Origin: JACCTU01 sp963848525
Lineage (GTDB): Bacteria; Actinomycetota; Thermoleophilia; Gaiellales; Gaiellaceae
DNA: 64,000 bases
Direction of reading: 5' to 3'
Assembly: GCA_963848525.1 (NCBI GenBank)
Contig: CAWKDZ010000005.1
Span: 248,001 to 312,000, forward strand
The notes under the pieces are model-generated. The model saw only the letters and a list, made by a program, of their open reading frames with translations. It did not search any database and had not been told where the DNA came from. Of the stretch, positions 1 through 9,429 are shown one piece after another. A program made the position numbers and the translations under genes. How positions within the stretch are numbered: the first letter of the stretch is position 1; every line of letters starts with the position of its first letter.

Positions 1-1
1 C

Positions 2-2005
2 GCGCTCTGCTTCCCCGCAGTTGCGCTCGCCGAAGAGGTGCGACTCGTGACGCAGGAAGTGCCGCTGCGCGGGGAGCGCGCAGTTGCGGCGACGCGTCCG
101 GCCGTCTTCAACCTCGTCGGCCTGCACTGGCAGGGGCCCGGCGCGGTCCTTTTCCGCACGCGCTCGACGGAGGGACGCTGGAGCAACTGGCGCGACGCTC
201 GGCTCGACCCCGACGCCCCACGCACGAGCGCTACGTGGAAGCTCGGCAGCCCGCACTGGGTCGGCGCCGCGAACGCGATCCAGTATCGGCTGCGCGGCCG
301 CGTGTCGCGGCTGCGCGCGCACTTCGTCGTCAGCGACGCGCCTGCGGTGCCGCCACGGACGCTCTCGATCGCCGGCTCGCCGCCCGTGATCCCACGCTCG
401 GCGTGGCGGGCGAACGAGTCGATCCGGCGCGGCTCGACGGTGTACGCGCCGAGTCTGCGCTTCGCGCTCGTGCACCACACCGCGGGCGCGAACGCGTACA
501 CGGCCGCTCAGTCCGCGGCGATCGTGCGCGCGATCCAGACGTACCACGTGAAGGGGAACGGTTGGAACGACGTGGGCTACAACTTCCTCGTCGACAAGTA
601 CGGCCAGGTGTTCGAGGGTCGCTATGGCGGCGTCGAGCGGAACGTCGTCGGCGCGCACGCGGAGGGCTTCAACACCGGTTCGGTCGGCGTCGCCGTGCTC
701 GGCGGCTACGGGACGACGCGGCCGACGGCGAAAGCGCTCGAGGCGGTGGCAGCGCTGATCGCGTGGCGTCTCGACGTCGCGCACGTCGATCCGCTCCAGC
801 GGCTCTCGTGGATCTCCGGCGGCAACGCGCGCTTTCCGTCGGGCACGCCCGTCCCGCTCGGCGTGGTCTCCGCGCACCGCGATACCGGTCCCACGGCCTG
901 CCCCGGCGACGCGCTCTATGCGCAGGTGCTGACCATTGCACGCCGCGCCGCCGCGCTCGGCCTGCCCAAGCTGTACGAGCCCGCGGTGCAAGGCAGGGTC
1001 GGCGCGCCCGTTCGCTTCACCGCACGGCTCTCGACGTCCCGCCCGTGGACGGTGACGGTCCTCGGCAACGCCGAGAATGTGATTGCGAGCGGCCGCGGCG
1101 AAGGGACCGCGATCGACTGGACGTGGGACGCGACGTTCGCAGCGCCCGCGCGTTACGGCTACGTGATCGAGGCCGGCCCAGACGTTCGGCCGGCGGCCGG
1201 CGTGATCGGGCAGACAGCAGCGCCGGCGGCCGCGCTGACGCTCTCGTCCGCGCAGGCGCGCCCCGCGACGTTCACGCCGAACGGGGACAGCGTCGCCGAC
1301 GCGACGGCGATCAGCTACTCGCTGAGCCAGGCCGCAACCGTCACCGCGACGCTTCGCGACGCGTTCGGGCTGTCGCTCGCCACGCTCTTCACGCAACAGA
1401 AGGCGGCGGGGCGGCAGTCGTTCCGGTTCAGCGCCGACGGGATCGCCGACGGCCGCTACACCGTGGAGATCGTCGCCAGATCCGCCGGGCGGGAGGCGCG
1501 GGCGTCCGTGCCGATCGTCGTCGACCGGACGCTCGCGGCGTTCACGGCTGCGCCGCCCGTGTTCTCCCCGAACGGCGACCGGCGCCTCGACCAGCTCACG
1601 TTTCGCTTCGTCCTCGCGGCACCCGCGCACGTGCGGCTGCGGCTCGCCGGCGGCGCGCTGATCCACGAAAGCGACCTCGCGCCCGGCCAGCACGAGCTTC
1701 AGTGGGAGGAGCGCCTACAGGACGGGCGCTACGCCGCGGTGCTCGAGGCGACCGGCCCCTTCGGCCTGCGCGCGCAGACCGCTCGCTTCGCCGTCGACAC
1801 GACGAAGCCCAAGCTTCGGCTCCTGTCCGCGGCCGCGCGCCGCTTCTCCGTCGGCGAGGCGGTTACAGTCGTCGGAACGATCGGCGGCGCGCGCGTCGAG
1901 GCGAAGGTCGGCCCGGGTCGCTTCACGCTCTCGGGCCCGCCGGGCCGGATCGCGATCACCGCCTGGGACGCGGCCGGCAACCGGTCGAGGCTGCGACACC
2001 CGTAA
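2..2005 (+). CDS. Secreted N-acetylmuramoyl-L-alanine amidase (PGRP fold) with FlgD-like Ig repeats, 5' end cut by the window
   Basis: The open frame runs into the left window edge. Its first residues (ALCFPAVALAEE) look like the end of a signal peptide, so the GTG at 38 is probably internal. An amidase_2/PGRP zinc-hydrolase domain spans about nt 400-1000, with an HHT motif, a GWNDVGYNFLVD segment and HRDTGPTACPG supplying typical metal and substrate residues. Two FlgD-like beta domains follow, marked by TFTPNGD (about nt 1270) and VFSPNGD (about nt 1558). It should cleave stem peptides from peptidoglycan outside the membrane. Its stop is 26 bases before fabZ. The family call is firm; the true start lies outside the window. 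Confidence 0.85.
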   Translation, partial: ALCFPAVALAEEVRLVTQEVPLRGERAVAATRPAVFNLVGLHWQGPGAVLFRTRSTEGRWSNWRDARLDPDAPRTSATWKLGSPHWVGAANAIQYRLRGRVSRLRAHFVVSDAPAVPPRTLSIAGSPPVIPRSAWRANESIRRGSTVYAPSLRFALVHHTAGANAYTAAQSAAIVRAIQTYHVKGNGWNDVGYNFLVDKYGQVFEGRYGGVERNVVGAHAEGFNTGSVGVAVLGGYGTTRPTAKALEAVAALIAWRLDVAHVDPLQRLSWISGGNARFPSGTPVPLGVVSAHRDTGPTACPGDALYAQVLTIARRAAALGLPKLYEPAVQGRVGAPVRFTARLSTSRPWTVTVLGNAENVIASGRGEGTAIDWTWDATFAAPARYGYVIEAGPDVRPAAGVIGQTAAPAAALTLSSAQARPATFTPNGDSVADATAISYSLSQAATVTATLRDAFGLSLATLFTQQKAAGRQSFRFSADGIADGRYTVEIVARSAGREARASVPIVVDRTLAAFTAAPPVFSPNGDRRLDQLTFRFVLAAPAHVRLRLAGGALIHESDLAPGQHELQWEERLQDGRYAAVLEATGPFGLRAQTARFAVDTTKPKLRLLSAAARRFSVGEAVTVVGTIGGARVEAKVGPGRFTLSGPPGRIAITAWDAAGNRSRLRHP

Positions 2006-2031
2006 AGTGTCCGCGTGCAATCCCCCGGCCC

Positions 2032-2460
2032 ATGAACGCACCCTTCGGGAAGGCCGAGATCGAAGGGATCCTGCCGCACCGTGACCCGTTCCTCCTGCTC
2101 GACGAGGTGGTCGAGCTCGAGCCGGGCTCGCGTGTGCTCGCGCGCAGGCGCGTGACCGAGGCGGACTGCGCGGGGCACTTTCCCGGCAACCCGATCATGC
2201 CCGGCGTGAAGATGGTCGAGGCACTCGCGCAGGCGGGCGCGGTCGCCGTGCTGGTCCAGGAGGAGAACCGCGGCAAGCTCGCGCTGTTCGCCGGAATCGA
2301 CGACGTCCGCTTCAAACGGCTCGTCCGTCCCGGCGACGAGCTCATGCTCGAGTGCTCGGTCGAGCAGGTGCGCGGCCCGATCGGCCGCGGCAAGGCCCGC
2401 GCGACCGTCGACGGCGAGCTGGCGGTTCGCGGAACGCTGACCTTTGCGGTGGAGCAGTGA
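2032..2460 (+). CDS. fabZ: 3-hydroxyacyl-[ACP] dehydratase FabZ
   Basis: A 142-residue hotdog-fold dehydratase that removes water from 3-hydroxyacyl-ACP in type II fatty acid synthesis. The LPHRDPFLLLD opening and the HFPGNPIMPGV motif with its catalytic histidine are present, followed by EALAQAG with the catalytic glutamate. Length matches the family. It is first in a tight fab operon and its TGA overlaps the GTG of fabH. A TAAAGT hexamer about 24 bases upstream could be a -10 element, but no clear ribosome binding site is visible. Confidence 0.95.
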   Translation: MNAPFGKAEIEGILPHRDPFLLLDEVVELEPGSRVLARRRVTEADCAGHFPGNPIMPGVKMVEALAQAGAVAVLVQEENRGKLALFAGIDDVRFKRLVRPGDELMLECSVEQVRGPIGRGKARATVDGELAVRGTLTFAVEQ

Positions 2461-3452
2461 TCGGGCGGGCGAACGGGGCACGGATCGGCATTACCGGGCT
2501 CGGCGTGAACGTGCCGGCGAAGGTGGTTACGAACGCGGACATCGCGAAGCTCGTCGACACCACGGACGAGTGGATCGTCGAGCGCACCGGGATCCGCGAA
2601 CGGCGCTTCGCCGAGCAGCACGAGGCGCTGACCGACATCGCGCTGCCGGCTGCGCGCGACGCACTCGCGGAGGCGGGAGTCGACGCGGGCGACCTGGACC
2701 TCGTGCTCTGCGCGACGGTCACGCCGGACATGATGTTCCCGACGAGCTCGGCGCTGATCGCCGACGCGCTCGGCGCCGAGAACGCTGCGGCGTACGACCT
2801 GCTCGCGGGCTGCACCGGGTTCGTCTACGCGATCGCGCAGGCCTACGGGATGCTCGCGTCCGGGCTCTCTCGGCGCGCGCTCGTGGTCGGCGGCGACGTG
2901 CTCTCGAAGATCCTCGACCCCGCCGACCGCTCGACGCTCGTGCTCTTCGGCGACGGCGCCGGTGCGGTCGTGCTCGAGCCGGTCGACGAGGGCGGGTTCA
3001 TCGGGTTCGAGCTCGGCGCGGACGGCGGCGGCGGCGAGCACCTCTGGCTCCCCGGCAGCGGCTCGCGCCACTTCGACTCGCCGGAAGAGTTCGTGAAGAT
3101 GAACGGGCGCGAGGTGTTCAAGTTCGCGACCCGCGTGCTGGTCTCGTCGGCGCGGCAGCTGCTCGACGAGGTGGGGATGTCGGTCGACGACGTCGACGTC
3201 TACGTGCCGCACCAGGCGAACGTGCGGATCATCGACCACGCGGCGCGGAAGCTCGGCTTCCCGCCGGAGAAGGTGGTCGTCAACGTCGACCGGTACGGGA
3301 ACACCTCCTCGGGCTCGATTCCGCTGGCGCTTGCCGACGCGCGCGAGGACGGCAGGCTGCGAAAGGGGTCGACAGTGCTGATGACGGGTATGGGTGCAGG
3401 ACTCACGTGGGGCTCGAGTCTGATCGAATGGACGGAGGAGATGGCTGCATGA
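2457..3452 (+). CDS. fabH: 3-oxoacyl-[ACP] synthase III FabH
   Basis: Condenses a short acyl-CoA primer with malonyl-ACP to start fatty acid synthesis. I chose the GTG at 2457, which overlaps the fabZ stop (GTGA) and gives 331 residues, the normal length. The catalytic triad is visible: Cys119 in LAGCTGF, His252 in VPHQANVRI and Asn282 in RYGNTSSG. The open frame extends upstream into fabZ, but that extension has no FabH character. It overlaps fabD by 4 bases (ATGA), so translation is probably coupled. Confidence 0.96.
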   Translation: MIGRANGARIGITGLGVNVPAKVVTNADIAKLVDTTDEWIVERTGIRERRFAEQHEALTDIALPAARDALAEAGVDAGDLDLVLCATVTPDMMFPTSSALIADALGAENAAAYDLLAGCTGFVYAIAQAYGMLASGLSRRALVVGGDVLSKILDPADRSTLVLFGDGAGAVVLEPVDEGGFIGFELGADGGGGEHLWLPGSGSRHFDSPEEFVKMNGREVFKFATRVLVSSARQLLDEVGMSVDDVDVYVPHQANVRIIDHAARKLGFPPEKVVVNVDRYGNTSSGSIPLALADAREDGRLRKGSTVLMTGMGAGLTWGSSLIEWTEEMAA

Positions 3453-4369
3453 GCAAGGTCGCGTTCATGTTCCCGGGGCAGGGGTCGTTTGAGGTCGGCA
3501 TGGGGCGCGACGTCGCCGAGGCCGTCCCCGAGGCGATGGCGGTCTACGACGCGGGCAGCAAGGCCGCCGGGCTCGACCTGAAGCGGCTCTGCTTCGAGTC
3601 GCCGCTCGAGGAGCTCGTCGAGACCGAGGTGCAGCAGCCGGCGCTCGTTGCGACGTCGCTCGCGCTCAACGCGGCGCTCCGCGCGCGGGGCATACGCCCC
3701 GACTTCGTCGTCGGGCACTCCGTCGGGGAGTTCGCGGCGCTCGCCGCGGCCGAGTCGATGGGCGATGCGGCCGCGATCGGGCTCGTCCGCGAGCGCGGCC
3801 TCGCGATGGCCGCGGCCGCGCGTGAGCGGCCCGGCTCGATGGCGGCCATCCTCGGACTCGCCGACGAGGTCGTCGAGTCGCTCTGCCGGAAGATCGTCGG
3901 CGTCTGGCCGGCGAACTACAACTGCCCCGGCCAGATCGTGATCTCCGGCGAGGACCCCGCGGTCGTCGAGTGCTGCGAGGAGGCCGAGCGCGAGGGCGCG
4001 AAGCGGGCGATCAAGCTGCGCGTCTCCGGCGCGTTCCACTCGCCGCTCGTCGCGCGCGCGGCCGACCGCCTGCGACCCGCGATCGAGAAGGTCGAGTTCA
4101 CGATGCCCAAGGCGGCGTTCATGTCGACGGTGACCGCGAAGCTCGAAGAGGTGCAGCGGTACCGCTCCCTGCTGCTCGACCAGCTGACCGCGCCCGTCAA
4201 GTTCACGCAGGCCGCACGCGAGCTGATCGGCCACGGTGCGACGACGTTCGTCGAGGTGGGGCCGGGCAACGTCCTCAGCGGTTTACTGAAGAGGATCGAC
4301 AGATCGGTGAAGACGCTCTCGGTCAACGACCTGAAGGCGCTGGACGAAGTAACCGACGCACTTGGCTGA
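3449..4369 (+). CDS. fabD: Malonyl-CoA:ACP transacylase FabD
   Basis: Transfers malonyl groups from CoA to acyl carrier protein, supplying the extender unit for FabH and FabF. The 306-residue protein has FMFPGQGS near its start and the GHSVGEF nucleophile motif with Ser91. The GAFHS motif follows later. The start ATG overlaps the fabH stop. The end overlaps fabG by 8 bases. Typical length and full motif set make the call firm. Confidence 0.96.
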   Translation: MSKVAFMFPGQGSFEVGMGRDVAEAVPEAMAVYDAGSKAAGLDLKRLCFESPLEELVETEVQQPALVATSLALNAALRARGIRPDFVVGHSVGEFAALAAAESMGDAAAIGLVRERGLAMAAAARERPGSMAAILGLADEVVESLCRKIVGVWPANYNCPGQIVISGEDPAVVECCEEAEREGAKRAIKLRVSGAFHSPLVARAADRLRPAIEKVEFTMPKAAFMSTVTAKLEEVQRYRSLLLDQLTAPVKFTQAARELIGHGATTFVEVGPGNVLSGLLKRIDRSVKTLSVNDLKALDEVTDALG

Positions 4370-5090
4370 GTTCGCTTCCCTCGAGGGGAAGACCGCTCTA
4401 GTCACCGGCGGCTCGCGCGGAATCGGCGCGGCGATCGCACGCGAGCTCGCCAGCGCGGGCGCGAACGTCGTCGTCGGCTACCGCTCGGGCGCCGACGAGG
4501 CGAACGCGATCGCGGAGGAGATCGGCGGCCGCGCCGTGCAGGCGGACGTCGCGAACGCCGATGACGCCAAGCGGATCGTCGAGGAGGCCGGTGAGCTCCA
4601 CGTGCTCGTGAACAACGCGGGGATCACGCGCGACGGGCTGCTCGCGCGGATGTCCGACGAGGACTGGCGCTCGGTCGTCGAGACCAATCTCAGCTCGGTC
4701 TTCTACACCTGTCGAGCGGTCACGCGCGGGATGATGAAGCGCCGGGCAGGCTCGATCGTCAACCTCTCCTCGATCGTCGGCCTGCACGGAAACCTCGGCC
4801 AGACGAACTACGCCGCGTCGAAGGCGGGGATCGTCGCGTTCACGAAGTCCCTCGCCCAGGAGCTCGGCTCCCGCGGGGTCCGCGCCAACGTCGTCGCGCC
4901 GGGGTACGTGAAGTCCCGGCTGACCGACGTGATCCCCGAGGAGGCGAAGACCCAGATGCTCGCGCTGACGCCGCTCGGGCGCTTCGGTGACCCGGAGGAC
5001 GTGGCCCGAGCGGTACGGTTCCTGTGCTCCGACGACGCCTCGTTCATCACGGGCGAGGTCCTGGTCGTCGGCGGCGGATTGGGTATGTGA
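4362..5090 (+). CDS. fabG: 3-oxoacyl-[ACP] reductase FabG
   Basis: NADPH-dependent short-chain dehydrogenase that reduces 3-oxoacyl-ACP. The Rossmann motif GGSRGIG lies near the N terminus, NNAG in the middle, and the catalytic pair Tyr150 and Lys154 in YAASK. The chosen start is TTG at 4362, the nearest in-frame start giving 242 residues; it overlaps fabD. Its stop overlaps the GTG of fabF. In many bacteria acpP sits between fabG and fabF, but here there is no room for it. Confidence 0.94.
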   Translation: MAEFASLEGKTALVTGGSRGIGAAIARELASAGANVVVGYRSGADEANAIAEEIGGRAVQADVANADDAKRIVEEAGELHVLVNNAGITRDGLLARMSDEDWRSVVETNLSSVFYTCRAVTRGMMKRRAGSIVNLSSIVGLHGNLGQTNYAASKAGIVAFTKSLAQELGSRGVRANVVAPGYVKSRLTDVIPEEAKTQMLALTPLGRFGDPEDVARAVRFLCSDDASFITGEVLVVGGGLGM

Positions 5091-6352
5091 GCGAGATCAG
5101 CCTCAACGGTCGACGCAGGGTCGTGATCACCGGGATGGGCACCGTCAGCCCCCTCGGGAACGACGTCGAGACGACGTGGGCGAACCTGCTCGCCGGCGAG
5201 TCGGGCGCGGCCGAGATCACGCAGTTCGACACCGAGGATTACCCGGTCCACTTCGCCTGCGAGCTGAAGGACTTCGATCCGACGAACTGGATCGAGCGCA
5301 AGGCGGCGCGGCGGATGGACCGGTTCGCGCAGATGATCCTCTCGGCTGCGCGGCAGGCGGAGCAGGACTCGGGCATCGACGTCGCCGCCGAGCCGGACCG
5401 CATCGGTGTCTCCGTCGCGACCGGGATCGGCGGGCTGAAGTCGTTCCAGGACTGCTACGACGTGCTCAAGGAGCGCGGCCCCGACCGCGTCAACCCGTTC
5501 TCGATCCCGCAGATCATCCCGAACATGGGGGCCGCCTGGGTCTCGATGGAGCTCGGCACGCAGGGGCCGCTCTCGTCGCAGTGCACCGCGTGCGCGGCGT
5601 CGAACATGGCCATCGGCGAGTCGCTCGATGCGATCAGGCTCGGTCGCGCCGAGGTGATGCTCGCGGGCGGGACCGAGGCGCCGATCACGCGCGTCGGGAT
5701 CGCGGGGTTCGGCTCGATGCGCGCGCTCTCGCGCCGGAACGACGACCCGAAGCGCGCGTCGCGCCCGTTCGACGCGGAGCGCGACGGGTTCGTGATGGGC
5801 GAGGCCGGCGCGATCGTCGTGCTCGAGGAGCTCGAGCATGCCCGCGCGCGCGGCGCGAAGATCTACGCGGAGCTGCTCGGCTACGGGCTCTCGTCGGACG
5901 CGACGCACATCACCGAACCCGATCCGACCGGGGAGAACCCCGCGCGGGCGATGAAGATGGCGTTCACGGACGCGGGCATCGATCCCTCCGAGATCGGCTA
6001 CATCAACGCGCACGGGACGTCGACGCCGCTCGGCGACGCGAGCGAGACGCGCGTGATCAAGCTCGCCGTCGGGGAAGAGCAGGCGCGGAAGATTCCCGTC
6101 TCCTCGACCAAGGGCGCGACCGGGCACTGCCTTGGCGCCGCCGGCGCGATCGAGGGGATCTTCACGATGCTCGCGGTCCGCGAAGGCAAGCTGCCGCCGA
6201 CGATCAACTACGAGGTCGAGGACCCCGCGTGCGACCTCGACTACATCCCGAACGAGACGCGCGACGCGCCCGACCTGCGCGTCGGCGTGTCGAACTCGTT
6301 CGGCTTCGGCGGCCACAACGCGTGCATCGTTGTTCGCCGCTGGGAGGACTGA
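5087..6352 (+). CDS. fabF: 3-oxoacyl-[ACP] synthase II FabF
   Basis: Elongating ketosynthase of type II fatty acid synthesis. The 421-residue frame starts at GTG 5087, overlapping the fabG stop; the longer frame from 5024 adds only an arginine-rich out-of-family tail. Catalytic residues are Cys169 in CTACAASN, one His in NAHGTSTPLGD and another in KGATGHCLGAAGA. It is the last gene of the fabZ-H-D-G-F run. Confidence 0.96.
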   Translation: MSEISLNGRRRVVITGMGTVSPLGNDVETTWANLLAGESGAAEITQFDTEDYPVHFACELKDFDPTNWIERKAARRMDRFAQMILSAARQAEQDSGIDVAAEPDRIGVSVATGIGGLKSFQDCYDVLKERGPDRVNPFSIPQIIPNMGAAWVSMELGTQGPLSSQCTACAASNMAIGESLDAIRLGRAEVMLAGGTEAPITRVGIAGFGSMRALSRRNDDPKRASRPFDAERDGFVMGEAGAIVVLEELEHARARGAKIYAELLGYGLSSDATHITEPDPTGENPARAMKMAFTDAGIDPSEIGYINAHGTSTPLGDASETRVIKLAVGEEQARKIPVSSTKGATGHCLGAAGAIEGIFTMLAVREGKLPPTINYEVEDPACDLDYIPNETRDAPDLRVGVSNSFGFGGHNACIVVRRWED

Positions 6353-6379
6353 CCCGGCCGGACTGAGCGCGCCGACGCG

Positions 6380-6988
6380 GTGGCTACCGTCGGCGCCGTG
6401 AGGCTGGTGGACGTCGGCGGGCGGCTGGTCGAGGTGCAGGTGCGCGAGTCGAGCCGCGCGCGGCTCGTGCGCGCCGTCTACCGCCCGGGCGAGCCCGCCG
6501 AGCTCGTCGTCCCTGTCGGCCTCGGCGAGCGCGCGATCGACCGTGCGCTGCGCGCGCACGCGCCCTGGCTCGGGCGCCAGCTCGCGCGCGAGCGCCCCGC
6601 CGCGCTCGACCTGCCGGAGCTGACCGAGGCGCAGGGACGGCGCACGGCGCGCAGGCTCGTGACGGAGACCGCGTCGGTCGAGGCGCCGCGCCTCGGCGTC
6701 GCGTACGACCGGATCGCGATCCGCGACACGCGCTCGCGCTGGGGCTCGTGCTCGCCGCGCGGCACGCTCTCGTTCAGCTGGCGGCTCGCGCTCGCGCCTC
6801 GCGAGATCCTCGACTACGTCGTCGTCCACGAGCTCTGTCACCTCGTCCACCACGACCACGGAGCGCGCTTCTGGTCGCTCATGGCGCGAGCCCGCCCGAC
6901 GTACCGCGAGGAGGACGCCTGGCTCGACGACCACGGCTGGGAATTGCTCGCGTATCGTCCGGCGCGTGAGCCGCTGGGCGACGTTTGA
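6380..6988 (+). CDS. YgjP-type (DUF45) metallopeptidase-like protein
   Basis: A 202-residue protein with the zinc motif HELCH followed by HHDHGARFW, the pattern of the YgjP/M48-like DUF45 family. The third metal ligand is expected in the DHGARFW stretch. The RSRWGSCSPRGTLSFSWRL segment before it is also typical of the family. The physiological substrate is not known from sequence. GTG at 6380 is used; a second GTG at about 6398 is possible. It overlaps the next gene by 23 bases and probably shares a transcript with it. Confidence 0.85.
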   Translation: MATVGAVRLVDVGGRLVEVQVRESSRARLVRAVYRPGEPAELVVPVGLGERAIDRALRAHAPWLGRQLARERPAALDLPELTEAQGRRTARRLVTETASVEAPRLGVAYDRIAIRDTRSRWGSCSPRGTLSFSWRLALAPREILDYVVVHELCHLVHHDHGARFWSLMARARPTYREEDAWLDDHGWELLAYRPAREPLGDV

Positions 6989-7613
6989 CTGCTACGGGAC
7001 GCTCGTCGACTGGCACGGCGGCATCCGCGCCGAGCTCGCGCGCCTCTGGCCCGACCAGGACGCCGATGCGCTTCTGCGCCGCTACCACGAGCTCGAGCCG
7101 GAGCTCCAGCGCGCCGAGCCCGGGCTGAGCTACCGGAAGGTCATGCGGCGCGTGCTCGCCCGGCTCGGGGACGTGCCGGCGGGCGAGGAGGACGCGCTCG
7201 GAGAGGCGCTCCCGGGCTGGGACGCGTTCCCCGACGTCGCGCCCGCGCTCACGGAGGCCCGCCGCCGCGGCTGGAAGCTCGCGATCCTCTCCAACACCGA
7301 CCCGGAGTTCATCGACGCCTCGAAGGCCCGGATCGGCGTGCCGTTCGACGAGACGATCGTCGCCTCGGAGATCGGCTCGTACAAGCCGGCGCACCTGCAC
7401 TGGGAGGAGTTCGAGGCGCGGACGGGCGCCGGACGTGGCCGCCACGTGCACGTCGCGCAGAGCGTCTTCCACGACGTCGTCCCGGCCCAGGAGCTCGGCC
7501 TGCCGACGATCTGGATCAACCGTCTCGGCGAGCGCGCCGACGCGAAGCCGACTCGGGAACTGCCCGACCTCGAGCTGCTCCCGGACGTGCTGGATGAGCT
7601 CGCCCCTCTCTAG
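6966..7613 (+). CDS. HAD-family hydrolase, haloacid dehalogenase type II-like
   Basis: A 215-residue HAD-superfamily protein. Motif I is FDCYGTLVD with the nucleophilic aspartate, motif II is ILSNTD, the motif III lysine is in SYKPAHLHW, and a late HDVVPAQELG segment fills the motif IV position. The FDCYGTL and SNTD pattern matches the 2-haloacid dehalogenase branch, but HAD substrates cannot be set from motifs alone. It starts within the preceding metallopeptidase gene, and the next gene starts inside its 3' end. Confidence 0.87.
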   Translation: MSRWATFDCYGTLVDWHGGIRAELARLWPDQDADALLRRYHELEPELQRAEPGLSYRKVMRRVLARLGDVPAGEEDALGEALPGWDAFPDVAPALTEARRRGWKLAILSNTDPEFIDASKARIGVPFDETIVASEIGSYKPAHLHWEEFEARTGAGRGRHVHVAQSVFHDVVPAQELGLPTIWINRLGERADAKPTRELPDLELLPDVLDELAPL

Positions 7614-8511
7614 CCGCTTCACGATCCGACCTGCGAGCCCGGCCGACGCCGCGGCGGTCGCGGCGGTTTCCCGGGCAGTCGAGGTTGCCCTCCACGGGCG
7701 GCCTCAGATCGACGAGGGGGACGTCCGCGACTGGTGGCGGACGGTCGATCTCCAGCGCGACACGTGGGTCGCTCGCGACGGGGGCACGATCGTCGCGGCG
7801 GCGACGCTCTGGAACCGCGGTGATGCGCCCAACGTCTGGGCGGACGTCCATCCCGACTTCCTCGGGCACGGGCTCGGCAGCGCCCTGCTCGACCTGACCG
7901 AGACTCGCGCACGCGAGCTCGGTGCGCCGGCGATCCGAAACGACGTCTTCGGCGAAGACGAGCCCGCTCGGCGTCTGCTCGAACGCCGCGGCTACCGGAT
8001 CGTGCGCCGCTACTTCGAGATGCGGATCGAGCTCGGAGAGAAGCCGCCGGCCGAGCCGCAATGGCCCGAGGGCCTGCAGGTCAGGCAGTTCGAGCTCGAC
8101 GACGCCCGGGCTTTCCACGACGCGCTCGCGGACTCGTTCCGGGAGGAGTGGGGCTGGTCGCCGATGGAGTTCGAGGAATGGCGGCGCGCCCGCCTCGAGG
8201 CCGACGACTTCGACCCGTCCCTTTGGTCGGTCGTCTGGGACGCTGACGAGGTCGCCGCCGTTGCACGCGGCGACCCGTTCCGCTACGGCGGCGGGTGGGT
8301 CCAGGCACTCGGCGTCCGCAAGCCCTGGCGGCGCCGCGGCCTCGGGCTCGGGTTGCTCCAGCACACGTTCCGTCTCTTCCACGCGCGCGGCCAGCGCAGC
8401 GTCGGCCTCGGTGTCGACACCGAGAACCCGACCGGCGCACTGAGCCTGTACGAGCGTGCGGGCATGCGCATGCACCTCGAGACGGTCACCTACGAGCACG
8501 CCCTGTCGTGA
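7594..8511 (+). CDS. Tandem GNAT-domain acetyltransferase
   Basis: Two GNAT acetyltransferase folds in 305 residues. The first is divergent and has GHGLGSALL for acetyl-CoA binding; the second has the clearer pyrophosphate loop RRRGLGLGLL and a YERAGMR ending. The start ATG at 7594 lies in the 3' end of the HAD gene. The next gene is a paralogue, overlapping by 4 bases. Mycothiol synthase MshD has the same two-domain layout and length, so an MshD-like role is possible but unproven. Confidence 0.85.
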   Translation: MSSPLSSRFTIRPASPADAAAVAAVSRAVEVALHGRPQIDEGDVRDWWRTVDLQRDTWVARDGGTIVAAATLWNRGDAPNVWADVHPDFLGHGLGSALLDLTETRARELGAPAIRNDVFGEDEPARRLLERRGYRIVRRYFEMRIELGEKPPAEPQWPEGLQVRQFELDDARAFHDALADSFREEWGWSPMEFEEWRRARLEADDFDPSLWSVVWDADEVAAVARGDPFRYGGGWVQALGVRKPWRRRGLGLGLLQHTFRLFHARGQRSVGLGVDTENPTGALSLYERAGMRMHLETVTYEHALS

Positions 8512-9419
8512 CGCTCCGCCCGCCGCGCGAGGGCGACTTCGACGCGATGCTCGCGCTGATGAACGCTGCGCAGCTCGCGGCATACGGCGAGGCGGACGCG
8601 ACCGCGGACGAGCTGCGCACCTGGCTGACCACCCCGTCGGTCGACCCCGCCCGCGACATCCGCCTGCTGGAGGAGAGCGGCCGGCTGATCGGCTACGTCG
8701 ACGCGGACTCGTCCGGTGAGGAGAAACCGGACCGCTGGTGGTGCGACGTGAAGGTGGATCCAGAGGCAGACGCGAACGCGGTCGTGCCCGAGCTGATCGC
8801 CTGGCTCGAGGAGCGTGTCGGCGAGGGGATCCTCCGCGTCTGGGCCGGCGCGACCGACGAGCGCATGGTCGACGCGTTCACACGGCTCGGCTTCCGGGAG
8901 CATCGGCACTCGTACCGGATGGAGATCGCGCTCGACGGCGCGCAGCGGAGCCCGAGCTGGCCCGAGGGGATCGCCCTGCGTGCGTACCGGCCCGAGGACG
9001 AACAACTCGCGTACGACCTGACGATGGAGGTCTGGCTCGACACTTCCGACCCGCTCCAGGAGAGCTTCGAGGAGTGGACGCACTGGTCGACTAGGCGCGA
9101 AGGCTTCGACCCGACGCTCTGGTGGTTCGCCGTCGCCGGCGACGAGCCCGCGGGCTTTCTGTTCTGCCGCGAGGACGAGACCGACCCGAACGCGGGGTAC
9201 ATCGGCACGCTCGGGGTTCGCCGTCCGTGGCGCCGCCGCGGCCTCGGCGAGGCGCTGCTCCTCTACTCGTTCGAGGAGTTCCGCAAGCGCGGCTACACGC
9301 GCGCCACGCTCGGCGTCGACGCGTCGAGCCCGACGGGAGCGACTCGGTTGTACGAGCGCGCAGGCATGCGCGTCTATCGCGACACGATGCTTCTCGAGCG
9401 CGATGTAGGCGGCAGCTAG
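8508..9419 (+). CDS. Tandem GNAT-domain acetyltransferase, paralogue of the upstream gene
   Basis: A 303-residue two-domain GNAT protein starting at GTG 8508, overlapping the previous stop (GTGA). Its C-terminal half repeats the upstream protein closely: GTLGVRRPWRRRGLGEALL and a YERAGMRVY ending. The N-terminal half is again degenerate. The two genes look like a local duplication with diverged substrate sites. The substrate is unknown. Confidence 0.84.
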   Translation: MTLRPPREGDFDAMLALMNAAQLAAYGEADATADELRTWLTTPSVDPARDIRLLEESGRLIGYVDADSSGEEKPDRWWCDVKVDPEADANAVVPELIAWLEERVGEGILRVWAGATDERMVDAFTRLGFREHRHSYRMEIALDGAQRSPSWPEGIALRAYRPEDEQLAYDLTMEVWLDTSDPLQESFEEWTHWSTRREGFDPTLWWFAVAGDEPAGFLFCREDETDPNAGYIGTLGVRRPWRRRGLGEALLLYSFEEFRKRGYTRATLGVDASSPTGATRLYERAGMRVYRDTMLLERDVGGS

Positions 9420-9422
9420 GCT
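9417..9422 (+). promoter_or_regulatory. Candidate -10 hexamer for a leaderless transcript
   Basis: TAGGCT, 7 bases before the GTG at 9430, with no Shine-Dalgarno between. It fits the TANNNT pattern seen before many first genes here. A -35 box is not obvious. Confidence 0.4.
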
Positions 9423-9429
9423 GCGGAAC

